NCBI GenBank assembly: GCA_963799085.1
Contig: CAWCWA010000027.1
Span: 1-64,000, forward strand
Direction of reading: 5' to 3'
From: AP-15 sp963799085
GTDB taxonomy: Bacteria > Pseudomonadota > Alphaproteobacteria > ATCC43930 > CGMCC-115725
Length of the DNA stretch: 64,000 bases
Made by a program: the position numbers and the translations under genes. Positions 9,822 through 19,144 of this stretch are shown here, in pieces (the first letter of the stretch is position 1; every line of letters starts with the position of its first letter). Below the pieces are notes generated by a model, which had not been told where the DNA came from, did no database searches, and worked only from the letters and a program-made list of their open reading frames with translations.

Positions 9822-11883
9822 TTGTGCGGCAAGCCGACGGCGCTCCATCGGGAGATTGCCGCCCGTCGAGCCGCGCCCCTGGTGCCGCCGGCCGCGGATG
9901 CGCCGCCTGTCGGTCCACAGAGCGCCGTGGAGGTGAGCGACATCGTCGAGATTTCGGATCCCGCCATTGCCGCCGATCCGTTCGAGCGCGCAATGGCGGC
10001 CGGAGACTGCGACGCTTGTCTTGCCATTCTCGCCCACGCCGAGGCGGAACCCGGCGAATATGCCCTGCGCCAGCGCCGGCTCGCCGAAGCCCTCTTTCAT
10101 TGCGGCCGGCTCGCCGACGCGGTCGAGTGCGCCCGCGCGGTTTTCGAATTGCGCCCCGAAGAGGAAGCGGTTGCATCGTTTTGCGCGTGGCTCTTCAGCA
10201 ATTGCGACCGCCACGCGGAAGCGGCGGCGGCCTATGAGCGGCTCCTTGATCTTCGGCCGCATTGGGCCGAGGGCCATCGTCACGCCAGCGGCTCGTTCGC
10301 CGTCGCGGGCCAGCTCGACCGCGCGATTTTCCACGGCATGGCGGCCTGCGCGCTCGATCCGGCGGCGTTCGAATTCGCCTTCCACACGGGCTGCCTTCTC
10401 GAAGCCGCCGGCCGGCCGAAGCACGCCAGCGAATATTTCGCCCGCGCCTCGGCCCTCGCCCCGGACAACGCGGCGACGCTGCGCCATCTGTCCGCTACCG
10501 CGCTCGCCCGCGACGAACCGGTCAGAGCGCTCGACCTGGCATTGCGCGCCGTCAAACTCGCCCCCGCAGATCGCCTGAACGCGATCCACGCCAGCGAACT
10601 CCTGCTGCGCGCCGAGCGGCTGGAGGAAGCGGCCGAGATCATCACCGCCGCCGCCGCGATCCATCGCGACGACGATGTCGTCCTTCGCCAGCTGTCGGCG
10701 ACGCAGATGCTGCGCGGCCGGACCGATGAGGCGTTGGCGGCGATCGACGCGGCCCTGGCGCTGATGCCCGACGCGGCCGAATACCACATCCACCGCGGCA
10801 ATCTGCTTTATCGTCTGGCGCGGTTCGACGCGGCGGCCGAAGCCTTCGAGCGCGCCGCAGCACTCGACCCCGGCAATGCCGAGGTCAAGCGCTCGCAGCT
10901 CACCGTCTATTTCGACGGCGGACGGTTGCGCGACGCTCTCGCCGTCGGCGGCGAACTGATCCGCGTCGCCCCCGACAATGAGGAATACGCGCAAGCCGTG
11001 CTGCAGGTCCTGAGCCGCCGGCAGGGAATCCTCGACGGCGAATACGTCGTGCTCGGCGAGCGCCCGATGCGGCCCTGCCGGCAGTGGCGGCCGCCAAGCT
11101 TTCTTGATGGGTTGCGGACACAGCTGCGGGTGGTGCACGCGCTGATCATACGCGAGACCCGCACCCGGTTCGGCGACGCCAAGCTCGGTTACGGCTGGGC
11201 GCTGCTCGAACCGATCCTGCACATCGTGATGCTGTCTCTGGTTTTCGCGGTGATGATGCGCGGCCGGCCGCCGATCGGCGATCAGTTCTTCATCTTTTAT
11301 TACACCGGCATCATTCATTCCCTATCACCTGTTCGTCCATACCAGCAGCAGTATGACTTTCGCCGTCACGAGCAACGGCTCGCTGCTGCAATTGCCGCTG
11401 GTCGGCACCTTCGACGTGATCATCGCCCGCGGTCTGCTGGAACTTGTGACCGACCTCCTGGTGGCGGTGGTCCTGCTCGCCCTCTTCGGCTTTTTCGGCC
11501 TTGCCGTCCTGCCCGACGATTTCGGCGTCGTCGCCGCTTCGCTCGGCGTCGTCTGGCTCTTCGGTTGCGGTTGCGGCTTCCTCAACGCCGTCGTCAACGC
11601 CTTCTTCCGATCGTGGGACAAGATTTGGGCGCAGCTGACCAGGCTCCTCTATTTCTGCTCCGGCATCTTTTACGTGCCGGGAATGATGCCGGATTGGATC
11701 CGGGACATGCTCGCCTGGAATCCGGTATTGCACGGGGTCGACTGGTTCCGTTCGGGGTTTTTCGTCGATTACGCCCCGCATTGGCTCGACCGTTCCTTTC
11801 TGGTCACCGTCGCGACCGCGACGCTGCTGGCCGGGGTCGGGCTGGAACGCGCGCTGCGGCGACGCCTCTACGAGCCGCAATGA
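9822..11883 (+). CDS. TPR domain fused in frame to a KpsM/ABC-2 polysaccharide-export permease; one 4-bp duplication frameshift
   Basis: One uninterrupted frame runs from about 9822 through some 410 residues of TPR helices (for example AAAYERLLDLRPHWAEGHRHA, GNAEVKRSQLTVYFDGG) straight into a KpsM-type permease that begins LRVVHALIIRETRTRFGDAK and LGYGWALLEPILHIVM. The permease family normally starts just before this point; an in-frame ATG at 11067 could be a separate start, so a fusion is likely but not proven. At 11313-11320 ATTC is duplicated and breaks the frame; removing one copy gives TGIIPYHLFVHTSS and continues to the stop at 11881, which overlaps kpsT by ATGA. The upstream start is uncertain (TTG 9822, GTG 9927, ATG 9993). 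The permease forms the glycan channel with KpsT; the TPR part may recruit a partner. Confidence 0.75.
11313..11320 (+). repeat. ATTC tandem duplication that breaks the permease frame
   Basis: Two adjacent copies of ATTC lie between the codons for TGI and the expected IPYHLFVH. One copy gives a perfect KpsM-type reading, two give a +4 (net +1) frameshift. It could be slipped-strand mutation, a switch, or a read error. Confidence 0.7.
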
Positions 11884-12545
11884 TCGCTCTCTGCGACGTC
11901 AGCAAAAGCTACCCGACGCGCGGCGGCCGCAAGACCGTCCTGCACGAGGTCTGCGCAACCTTCGAAGCCGGTCATAACTTTGGCATCCTCGGGATCAACG
12001 GCTCCGGAAAATCGACCCTGATCCGGCTGATAGCGGGCTCCGAGATGCCCGATCTCGGCGTCGTGCGCCGCTATGGCAGGGTATCCTTCCCGCTCGGCTT
12101 TGGCGGCACCCTGCACGGCGCGCTGTCGGGCCGGGAGAACGTCGAATTTCTCGCCCGCATCTATGGCATGCCGCGGCGGGCGATGCTTGACTATGTCGAG
12201 GCGTTCGCCGAGCTCGACCAGTATTTCGACATGCCGGTCAATACGTATTCGTCCGGGATGCGTGCGCGGCTCGGCTTTGCCGCCTGCCTGGCGATCGACT
12301 TCGATATCTACCTGATCGACGAGGTGACCGAGATCGGCGACCAGCGCTTCCGGCGCAAATGCGCGCAGGCGTTCCGCGAGCGGCTGGAGCGCTCGGACAT
12401 CATCCTCGTCACGCACAACCCGCACACTTTGCGCCAATATTGCGACCGCGGCGCGGTGCTCGCCGACGGCAAGCTGGCGCTCTACGGCGATATCGGCGAT
12501 GCGCTTGCCGCCTACCACCGCCTGGCGCAGGAGGAGGCGAGATGA
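11880..12545 (+). CDS. kpsT: Polysaccharide ABC exporter ATPase, KpsT type
   Basis: A 221-residue ATPase that powers export of a glycan through the KpsM-type permease. It has Walker A GINGSGKST (about residue 38), the signature YSSGMRARL, Walker B FDIYLIDEV and the switch-region THNPHTLRQYCDRG. These and the short length match the capsule-type (ABCA/CPSE) exporters rather than drug or nutrient transporters. Start ATG overlaps the permease stop (ATGA), and its own stop overlaps the next start (ATGA), so the three genes are translationally coupled. Intact. Confidence 0.93.
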   Translation: MIALCDVSKSYPTRGGRKTVLHEVCATFEAGHNFGILGINGSGKSTLIRLIAGSEMPDLGVVRRYGRVSFPLGFGGTLHGALSGRENVEFLARIYGMPRRAMLDYVEAFAELDQYFDMPVNTYSSGMRARLGFAACLAIDFDIYLIDEVTEIGDQRFRRKCAQAFRERLERSDIILVTHNPHTLRQYCDRGAVLADGKLALYGDIGDALAAYHRLAQEEAR

Positions 12546-13819
12546 CTGCGACGGCCGCCGCCGAGCGGCCCGTCGAGACGCTGACGCCAGACCCGCCCGC
12601 GGCAGAAGCCGGGCCTCTGGCCGTAGCATCGTCACAAGCAGCACCGGTTCCGGCCCGAATCTCCGCCGGCGGCTCGGTCCCGGCGCGCCTTGCGCCGGCC
12701 ATCGCCCTCGGCAGGCGCCCCGCCCGGTTCCCCCTCGGCCTCGTCTCGTTCCTGCTGATCGTGGCGCTGCCGATGGCGCTCGCGGCGGTTTATTATCTCT
12801 TCATCGCCGCCGATCAGTACGTCGCCGAATTCCGCTTCGCCCTGCGCTCGGCCGATCCGGCGCGCGCCGATCCGGCGAGCCTCTTCTCGGGCCCGCCAGC
12901 TGCACCCGTCGCCGTCGATTCCTACGCTGTCGTGCAATACATCGACAGCCGCGCGATCATCGACGAAATCGGCCGAAGCCTCGATCTGACCCGCATGTTC
13001 TCGGTCCCCGCGGCCGATTTTCTGAGCCGGTTCGAGCCGCCGGCACCGGCCGAAGACCTCGTCTTTTACTGGCGGCGGCAAGTCGACGCCTTTTTTGACG
13101 CCGCCAACGGCACGATCGTCGTCAAGGCGCGGGCGTTTAGTCCCCAGGACGCTTTGGTCCTGGCAAGAGCAATCCTCGCCGCCTCGGAAGAGCTGGTGAA
13201 CCGCCTCTCGGCGCGGGCGCGACGCGACGCGCTGCGCAATTCCGAGGAGGAGGTGGAGCGAACCGAGCGACGGCTCGGCGCGGCATTGGCAGCACTGCGC
13301 GGCTTTCGCGACAGCAACGGTGTCATCGATCCGCGCAAGACCGCCGAAGCAACCGCGGCGCTCGCCGGCCGGCTGCGCGACGAACTGGTGCGCACCGAGG
13401 CCGAAGCGACGACATTGCGCGAGTATCTGCAAGAAGACGCGCCGCCGCTCAAACTGCTCGAATCCCGGATCCGCTCCCTCGAAGCGCAGCGCCGAGCGCT
13501 TGACGGTGAGGTCGCCGGTGAGCCCGGCCCGGGCAGCGCCGACGCCGCGCTCTCCGGCATCATGGGCTCGTTCGAGCGGCTCGACACCGAGCGCGGCTTT
13601 GCCGAGACCGCCTATCGCCACGCGCTGGAGGCGCTCGACCAGGCCCGGCGCAACGCCGAGCGGCAGCACCTCTACCTCGCCGCCTTCGTGCCGCCGAGTC
13701 TGCCCGAGAAGCCGCTCTACCCGCGGCGTCTGCAATCGCTCGGCGTCGTCTTCGTGATCGCCTTTGCGGTCTGGGCGATCGGCGGCCTGACCGTCCGCTC
13801 CGTGCGCGACCACCTGTGA
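12542..13819 (+). CDS. KpsE-like inner-membrane polysaccharide co-polymerase/export protein
   Basis: A 425-residue protein with an Ala/Pro-rich cytoplasmic N-tail, a first membrane helix (about 60-85, GLVSFLLIVALPMALAAVYY), a periplasmic domain starting ADQYVAEFRFALRSAD, a long coiled coil (about 230-370, EEEVERTERRLGAALAAL) and a second membrane helix near the end (GVVFVIAFAVWAIGG). The conserved LPEKPLYPRR segment before the last helix is typical of the capsule-export PCP group (KpsE, CtrC, BexC). It should bridge the inner-membrane exporter to an outer-membrane channel, which is not in this window. It starts within the kpsT stop (ATGA). Intact. Confidence 0.88.
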   Translation: MTATAAAERPVETLTPDPPAAEAGPLAVASSQAAPVPARISAGGSVPARLAPAIALGRRPARFPLGLVSFLLIVALPMALAAVYYLFIAADQYVAEFRFALRSADPARADPASLFSGPPAAPVAVDSYAVVQYIDSRAIIDEIGRSLDLTRMFSVPAADFLSRFEPPAPAEDLVFYWRRQVDAFFDAANGTIVVKARAFSPQDALVLARAILAASEELVNRLSARARRDALRNSEEEVERTERRLGAALAALRGFRDSNGVIDPRKTAEATAALAGRLRDELVRTEAEATTLREYLQEDAPPLKLLESRIRSLEAQRRALDGEVAGEPGPGSADAALSGIMGSFERLDTERGFAETAYRHALEALDQARRNAERQHLYLAAFVPPSLPEKPLYPRRLQSLGVVFVIAFAVWAIGGLTVRSVRDHL

Positions 13820-13868
13820 ACGTCGCCGCGATGGCCAAGCATCTTGAACCCCGCGACAGGAAAGCAGC

Positions 13869-15338
13869 ATGACGAGCGTAGAATTCCGATCCTCCGAGCC
13901 GGTCTTCGCCCGCGCCGCCAGGCTCGACGCCCCGCCGTTTCGCGCCGTGAGCCGCAGCCGCCCGCGGCTGGCGCTGATCTCGACCTACAACGAATTGTGC
14001 GGCATCGCGGCCTATACCAGCAGTCTGGAGCGGCAGCTTTCGAGCGCCTTCGAGGTCAAGGTGTTCGATCTCAACCAATATCTGCTGCGCAGCACGCACC
14101 GCCGCGTGCGCAAGTTCGGCGACCGTCACATTCAGGAAATCTGCCGCGAAATCAGGGATATCGACTACGTCAACCTGCAGCTCGAACACGGCACGCTGGG
14201 CCATACGGCGCGTGACATATTCCGCCGGTTCGGCTGGATCGTGCGGGCCGCGCCACGGCTCACAGTCACCTTTCACACGGTCATGCAGTCGCAGGGCTTC
14301 GGTTTCCAGGAATATATGCGGGAGCTGTTACGCTGCAATTTCGTCAAGGCGATCGCGATGCGCGCCGAATACAACCGCGCCTATCTGCTCTCGGCCGGGG
14401 TCGCGGCCCGTTTGCGCCGCGCGCAGCGCTTCAAGCCGGTTTCGGTCATCGTTCACACCCGGCGCGATCTGGCGCAGATGAAGTACGTTCACGGCTTGCG
14501 GCATGTATACGACCATCCGTTGTCGTTCCTCGGCGACAGCGAGGTCAGGGAGGTCCGCCGCACCGCCTCGCGGGAACGCTTCGCCGTCCTCGACCCGCTC
14601 CCGGCCGACGCCAAGCTCATCGGGGTGTTCGGCTTTCTCGGCCGATACAAGGGGTTCGACACCGCCATCCGGGCCTTGCACCATCAGCCCGACAGCTACC
14701 ACCTGCTGATCTTCGGCGGCGTCCATCCCAACGAGATCAGACCGCACCAGGCGATCGACCCGGTGGTCGCGTCGCTGTTCGACGCCGGTTTTGTTGACAC
14801 CAGCGTCCCCGAGCGGGTGCGCGGGGCCCCCGGCGCCGGCGGGCCGGCAGTCTCGCTCGCCATCGACCGCTCGATGCACGAGTTGCTGACGGCGCATCCG
14901 AAGGACCTCTCGCAGCGCGTTCATTTTCTCGGGGCCACCAACGACGCAGACTTTCTCGCCGGCATGGCGATCTGCGACGCGGTGGTTTTCCCTTATCTCG
15001 AAGTCGGGCAATCCTCGTCCGGTCCGATCTCGCAGGCCCTCGAACTCGGCTGCCGCGTCATCGCCTCGCGCACCCACACCTTTCTGCAATTCGGCCGTTA
15101 TCACCGGGACATGATCGAATATTTCGACATCGGTAATCATCTGGAGCTGGCGGCGCGCCTGACCGCCCGGCCGCAATTCGAGTGCTGCAGCCGTAGGCTC
15201 GCTTTCAACGTCGACAGCAATAGGGCCGCCTACATCGCGGCTGCGCGGGCCGGAGAGCGGGTCGAAACCGCCGGCACACTGGCGCGGCGGGCGACCGTCA
15301 CCGAACTGCCAGACACGGAGGCCGAACCGCGCGAGTGA
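13869..15338 (+). CDS. GT-B fold glycosyltransferase-like protein
   Basis: A 489-residue cytoplasmic protein with an AGGAAAG ribosome site before ATG 13869. The N-terminal half carries LALISTYNELCGIAAYTSSL, the usual opening of GT4-type enzymes (a Gly-rich acceptor-side loop), and the second half has IGVFGFLGRYKGFDTAIRAL and a late VVFPYLEVGQSSSGPISQAL, matching the donor-binding region with its conserved acidic/Ser block. It lies 49 bases after the KpsE-like gene, so it probably builds or extends the exported glycan. Sugar specificity cannot be read. The fold call is good; the exact family (GT4 or related) is less sure. Confidence 0.8.
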   Translation: MTSVEFRSSEPVFARAARLDAPPFRAVSRSRPRLALISTYNELCGIAAYTSSLERQLSSAFEVKVFDLNQYLLRSTHRRVRKFGDRHIQEICREIRDIDYVNLQLEHGTLGHTARDIFRRFGWIVRAAPRLTVTFHTVMQSQGFGFQEYMRELLRCNFVKAIAMRAEYNRAYLLSAGVAARLRRAQRFKPVSVIVHTRRDLAQMKYVHGLRHVYDHPLSFLGDSEVREVRRTASRERFAVLDPLPADAKLIGVFGFLGRYKGFDTAIRALHHQPDSYHLLIFGGVHPNEIRPHQAIDPVVASLFDAGFVDTSVPERVRGAPGAGGPAVSLAIDRSMHELLTAHPKDLSQRVHFLGATNDADFLAGMAICDAVVFPYLEVGQSSSGPISQALELGCRVIASRTHTFLQFGRYHRDMIEYFDIGNHLELAARLTARPQFECCSRRLAFNVDSNRAAYIAAARAGERVETAGTLARRATVTELPDTEAEPRE

Positions 15339-15379
15339 TTCCGTCTGTGCGCAGCCCGGGCGGCGTGGTAGCTTCGCCG

Positions 15380-15526
15380 ATGCGCCGAAAGATCGAAATC
15401 TCGCCGCACCGCGCCGTGCTCGTTGTCTGCACGCTTGCCCTCTTGGCGATGGTCTATAGTGGCGGCTGGAGCTGGTCGCTCAAGGCCGCCGCCGTGATGA
15501 TCCCGGTCTCGTTCCTGGTGGGCTGA
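15380..15526 (+). CDS. Possible small membrane protein
   Basis: A 48-residue frame (starting MRRKIEISPHR) with one good membrane helix (VLVVCTLALLAMVYSGGW) and a second short hydrophobic stretch. It could extend upstream to a GTG at 15335 that overlaps the glycosyltransferase stop. No homologue recognised. Its position at the end of the export operon and its composition are the only support. Confidence 0.4.
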   Translation: MRRKIEISPHRAVLVVCTLALLAMVYSGGWSWSLKAAAVMIPVSFLVG

Positions 15527-15549
15527 CGCCGCGGTGCTGTTGCGGGCGC

Positions 15550-16353
15550 TTATTGGCGCATCAGCAGCGGATAGGTGCTCAGCAGCAGTTCCGCGACGAT
15601 CAACAGCACGATGTACCATTCCACCCGCAGGCTGCTGCGGGTTTGGACGAGGCCGAGAAGCGTCTCGACCGTACGCGAGACGATGTCGAGCTTGCGGTCG
15701 AGCGCGCGATCGCGATCGCGCAGCTCATATTCCTCGGCAAGGCGCATGTAGAACCGCTCCAGTTCGGGATGTTCCCACAGGAGCTCGGGGGTTTCGCCGG
15801 TGCCGACGCGCCCGACCATCCGCTGCTGGATCAGCAGCACGTCGCCGATATGGCGCAGCAATTCGCGGCCTCCTGCCCCCGCCCGGCCTCTCTCCCGCAG
15901 GGTCGCCGCCAGCGGTTCGATGCGGTCGAAGATTTCCGCGATGCGCGTCTCGTAATGCGACAGCACGACGTTCTTGGCGAGGATGTCGGCGACCAATTGC
16001 AGGCGTTCGATCGCGGTGTCGCGCAACAATATGTTGCCCGCGGCGTCGACATGCTGGCTGGTGTCGGGCTGGACCAGAATGCGCGCCATATCCTCCTCCG
16101 GCCGCGTGAACCTGCCCTGGGCCGAGGACTGCAACGAGGCGAGAACAGCATCCATCGCCGCCGATCGCGGACCGAACAGCACCGCGGCGCCATAACGGAA
16201 CACGATGGCGACGCCGCCCCCGGGGATCTCGATGATGGCCGGCCCGGCGCCAAAGCTGCGAGCTGGATCGAGGGTCCGGGTATCGAGCCGCTCGCCCAAT
16301 AGCAGCGCGCGCACCGGCATCGCCTCGCCGGTTTCGACCGCGGCCTCGCCCAT
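15550..16353 (-). CDS. DUF155 (RMD1/RMND1/Sif2) family protein
   Basis: A 267-residue protein of the RMD1/YagE family. Visible features are the N-terminal IIEIPGGGVAIVFRYGAAVLFG block, the central LLRDTAIERLQLVADILAKNVVLSHYE block, and the C-terminal LDIVSRTVETLLGLVQTRSS leading into a final membrane helix (YIVLLIVAELLLSTYPLLM). The C-terminal helix anchors these proteins, which in yeast and human mitochondria support translation or complex assembly; bacterial function is unknown. Its start is one base after the stop of the upstream acetyltransferase gene, so the two form an operon. Intact. Confidence 0.88.
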   Translation of the reverse strand: MGEAAVETGEAMPVRALLLGERLDTRTLDPARSFGAGPAIIEIPGGGVAIVFRYGAAVLFGPRSAAMDAVLASLQSSAQGRFTRPEEDMARILVQPDTSQHVDAAGNILLRDTAIERLQLVADILAKNVVLSHYETRIAEIFDRIEPLAATLRERGRAGAGGRELLRHIGDVLLIQQRMVGRVGTGETPELLWEHPELERFYMRLAEEYELRDRDRALDRKLDIVSRTVETLLGLVQTRSSLRVEWYIVLLIVAELLLSTYPLLMRQ

Positions 16354-16354
16354 G

Positions 16355-19018
16355 CTAGCCCTCCACCCTGCCGCTGAGCCGCTTGGCGACCCGCATCAGG
16401 GCGGGATCGTCGGGGTCGGTGCGAACAGCGAAGCCCAGCGCCCGGCACATCTGCAACATGGCCGCGTTCTCGCGCAGCACCTCGCCGAAGAGCTCTCCGA
16501 CGCCGCGGCTGCGCGCCACCTCGATCAGCCGCGCCATCAACAGATAGCCAAGCCCGCGGCCCTGCCAATCAGTGCGCACCGCGACCGCATATTCGGCCCG
16601 GTATTTGTCGGGATCGGCGACAAAGCGCGCGACGCCGAGTGCGGCCCCGTCGGCTGCGGCGAGCGCAAGTAGGGCGATCTCGCGATCGTAATCGATTTGT
16701 ACCAGCCGCGCCGCCAGTTGATGGCTCAACCCCTTCATCGTCGTGAAGAAACGCAGCCGCAGATCCTCCGGGCTCATATGCGTGGCCAGATCCTGCAATA
16801 GCGGCTCATCTTCGGGACGGACCGGTCGCAAATTGACGGCGCTGCTGTCGCGCAGCACCGCTGTCGTCTCAAGTTCCCGCGGATACGGCAGGATCGCCAG
16901 CCGGGCCGGGTTCGGCGGCGCCGGCGACACCCGCAGCCGGGCGTCGAGCGCGATCGTCTCGGTGGGGCCGGCAAGCAGCGGGTTGATCTCCAGTTCGCGG
17001 ATATCCGGATGGTCGACGCCGAGCTGTCCGAGCCGGACCAGGATCTCGGCGATTTCGGGATTGGCGGCGGCGGGCCGGGAGCCCTCGCCGCGCAACAGTC
17101 GCCAGACCCGGGTCCGCGCCATCTGCGCCTCGGCGAGCGCCAGGTTGAGCGGTGGCAATTCGAGCGATACGTCGTCCAACAGCTCGGCCGCCGCCCCACC
17201 CTGGCCGAACCGGACCACCGGGCCGAAAACCCGGTCGACGGAGAGCCCGAGCAGCAGTTCGACAGCGCCCGGGATACGAACCATCTCCTGCACTAGAAAC
17301 CCGTCGATGCGGGCGTCGGGCCGGGCAAGCGCGATCCGCTCGCGCATCGCCAACGCCTCCCTCTCGACGCGCTGCGGCGTATCGAGATCGAGGACGACGC
17401 CACCATGATCGCTTTTGTGCCGCAGATCGGGAGAGCGGATCTTGAGCGCCACCCGGCCGCCGAGTTCGACAGCGCACGCGGCGGCGGCGCTGGCATCGGC
17501 CGCGAGCCGGACCGCTGGCAGCGGGATGTCGTAAGCCGCCAATACCTCGGCTGCCTCACCGGCCTCGAGCCAATCCCGTCCGGCGTGGATCGCACTCTTG
17601 ATCGCGGCGGCGGCGCGTCCAGCGTCGGGCGTGAAATCGCCGCTGCGCGCCGCCGGCGTGTGCATCAGCATGTCGCGGCTGCGCCGGTGCAGCACGCGAT
17701 GCATGAAGCCGCGCACGCCATCGTCCGGCGTGTCGTAGCTCGGAATATGGGCGGCGGCGAAGAGACGGCGCACCTCGCCGGCGGTTTCGGCGCCGAGCCA
17801 GGCGGTATAGACGTTGCGCCCGTCGCGCGCCGGCCGGCTGGCGGCGACGGCATCGATCACGGCGCGCCCCGCCGCAGCGGCCGGGGCGGTGCGCGTCGGC
17901 GAATTGAGTACCAGCACCGCATCGGCCTCGGGGTCGTCGAGGATCGCGGTCAGCGCAGCGGCGAAGTGCGCCGCCGTCGCCTCGTCGGTGAGATCGACGG
18001 GATCGGCGCCGCTCCACCCGGCGGGCATCATGCCGTCGAGCCCCGCCAGTGTGGCCGGCGACAGCAGGGCGAGGCGTCCGCCCTGCGCGCTCAGCGCGTC
18101 CGCCGCCAGTGCCGCCGGACCGCGGCCATTGGTCAGGATCGCCAGCCGGTCGCCGCGCTGGTCACGGGTAAGCGCCAGGGTTTCCACCGCGTCGAAGAGC
18201 TCGGTCATGGTCTTGGCGCGCAACAGGCCGGCGCGCCGGAAGGCCGCGTCGTATACCCTGTCCGCACCCTCGGCGGCGCCGAACCGCCCGGGCTTCAGCG
18301 CCAGGACCGGTTTGCCGCGCGCCGCAGCCCTTGCCGCCGACATGAACTTGCGGGCCTGCGCGATCAACTCGACATAGAGCAGGATCGCCCGGACGCCAGC
18401 CTCGGCGGCCAGATAGTCGAGCATGTCGCCGAAATCGACATCGATAGTCCCGCCCAACGAGACGACGTGGCTGAACCCGATCCCGCGCGGCCGCGCCCAA
18501 TCGAGCACCGCGGCGATCATCGCCCCCGACTGGCTGACCAGGGCGAGGTCGCCCGGCAGCGCCGCGACCGGCACAAGGCTGGCATCCAGCCCAGCGCGCG
18601 GCAGCATGACGCCGATGCTGTCGGGACCAATGAGGCGCAGCAGGTATGGCCGGGCGGCGTCGAGGGCTGTCTGGCGAAGGGCAGCGTCGGCTGCCTTCTG
18701 CGTGGCAAGACCGCCGCCGAATAAGACGGCGGCCCGCGCCCCGCGTGCGCCGAGTTCCGCGATCAGCCGCGGCGCCGTCTCGGGCGGTGAAGCGAGGAGC
18801 GCGAGATCGGGGGCCTCGGGCAGGCTCGCCGCGTCGGGGTAGACCGTCACTCCGTCGATCGCACGGCGCTCGGGATGCAGCGGCATCACCGGCCCGGTGA
18901 AGCCGCCGCGCCGCAGGTTGCACAGCAGCGCCGCGCCGGCCGAGCCCTCTTCGAAGCTCGCAGCGGCAAGCGCGATAGACCGCGGCTGGAACAGCTTGTC
19001 GAGGTTGCGCACGGACAT
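16355..19018 (-). CDS. Pat-type protein acetyltransferase: acyl-CoA synthetase-like (ADP-forming) fold plus GNAT
   Basis: An 887-residue multidomain protein: CoA-binding Rossmann domain (about 1-130), two succinyl-CoA-ligase-like domains (150-460), ATP-grasp domain (about 480-690, with VALKIRSPDLRHKSDHGGV) and a C-terminal GNAT (about 735-880, VRTDWQGRGLGYLLMARLIE). In active ADP-forming acyl-CoA synthetases the catalytic His lies in an SHTG-A-L-A-G motif; here the region reads LKPGRFGAAEGADRVYDAAF, without that motif. That loss is typical of Pat/PatZ enzymes, in which the synthetase half is regulatory and the GNAT acetylates lysines of acyl-CoA synthetases. Target proteins unknown. Intact; operon with the DUF155 gene. 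Confidence 0.88.
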   Translation of the reverse strand: MSVRNLDKLFQPRSIALAAASFEEGSAGAALLCNLRRGGFTGPVMPLHPERRAIDGVTVYPDAASLPEAPDLALLASPPETAPRLIAELGARGARAAVLFGGGLATQKAADAALRQTALDAARPYLLRLIGPDSIGVMLPRAGLDASLVPVAALPGDLALVSQSGAMIAAVLDWARPRGIGFSHVVSLGGTIDVDFGDMLDYLAAEAGVRAILLYVELIAQARKFMSAARAAARGKPVLALKPGRFGAAEGADRVYDAAFRRAGLLRAKTMTELFDAVETLALTRDQRGDRLAILTNGRGPAALAADALSAQGGRLALLSPATLAGLDGMMPAGWSGADPVDLTDEATAAHFAAALTAILDDPEADAVLVLNSPTRTAPAAAAGRAVIDAVAASRPARDGRNVYTAWLGAETAGEVRRLFAAAHIPSYDTPDDGVRGFMHRVLHRRSRDMLMHTPAARSGDFTPDAGRAAAAIKSAIHAGRDWLEAGEAAEVLAAYDIPLPAVRLAADASAAAACAVELGGRVALKIRSPDLRHKSDHGGVVLDLDTPQRVEREALAMRERIALARPDARIDGFLVQEMVRIPGAVELLLGLSVDRVFGPVVRFGQGGAAAELLDDVSLELPPLNLALAEAQMARTRVWRLLRGEGSRPAAANPEIAEILVRLGQLGVDHPDIRELEINPLLAGPTETIALDARLRVSPAPPNPARLAILPYPRELETTAVLRDSSAVNLRPVRPEDEPLLQDLATHMSPEDLRLRFFTTMKGLSHQLAARLVQIDYDREIALLALAAADGAALGVARFVADPDKYRAEYAVAVRTDWQGRGLGYLLMARLIEVARSRGVGELFGEVLRENAAMLQMCRALGFAVRTDPDDPALMRVAKRLSGRVEG

Positions 19019-19144
19019 TAGCTGAACCTCTGAAGAGAGCGCCGTCGCACGTTTCCAGCCGCTGCCGGGGGCCGGCGTTGCGCTGGATCAATGCCGGCAT
19101 TGGCGCTGCCGCTTAGAGTATTCCCGATCGGAAGGGAGAATTCG

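Noticed and set aside
8904..11318. 804-residue open frame antisense to the TPR-permease and putA start
   Set aside because: It is a shadow frame produced by GC-rich codon use; only the part from 9587 downward matches a family (PutA).
13869..15338. Calling the export cluster a group 2 capsule locus
   Set aside because: KpsC, KpsS, KpsF/D/U and a KpsD-type channel are all absent from the window; only the M, T and E-like parts are seen.
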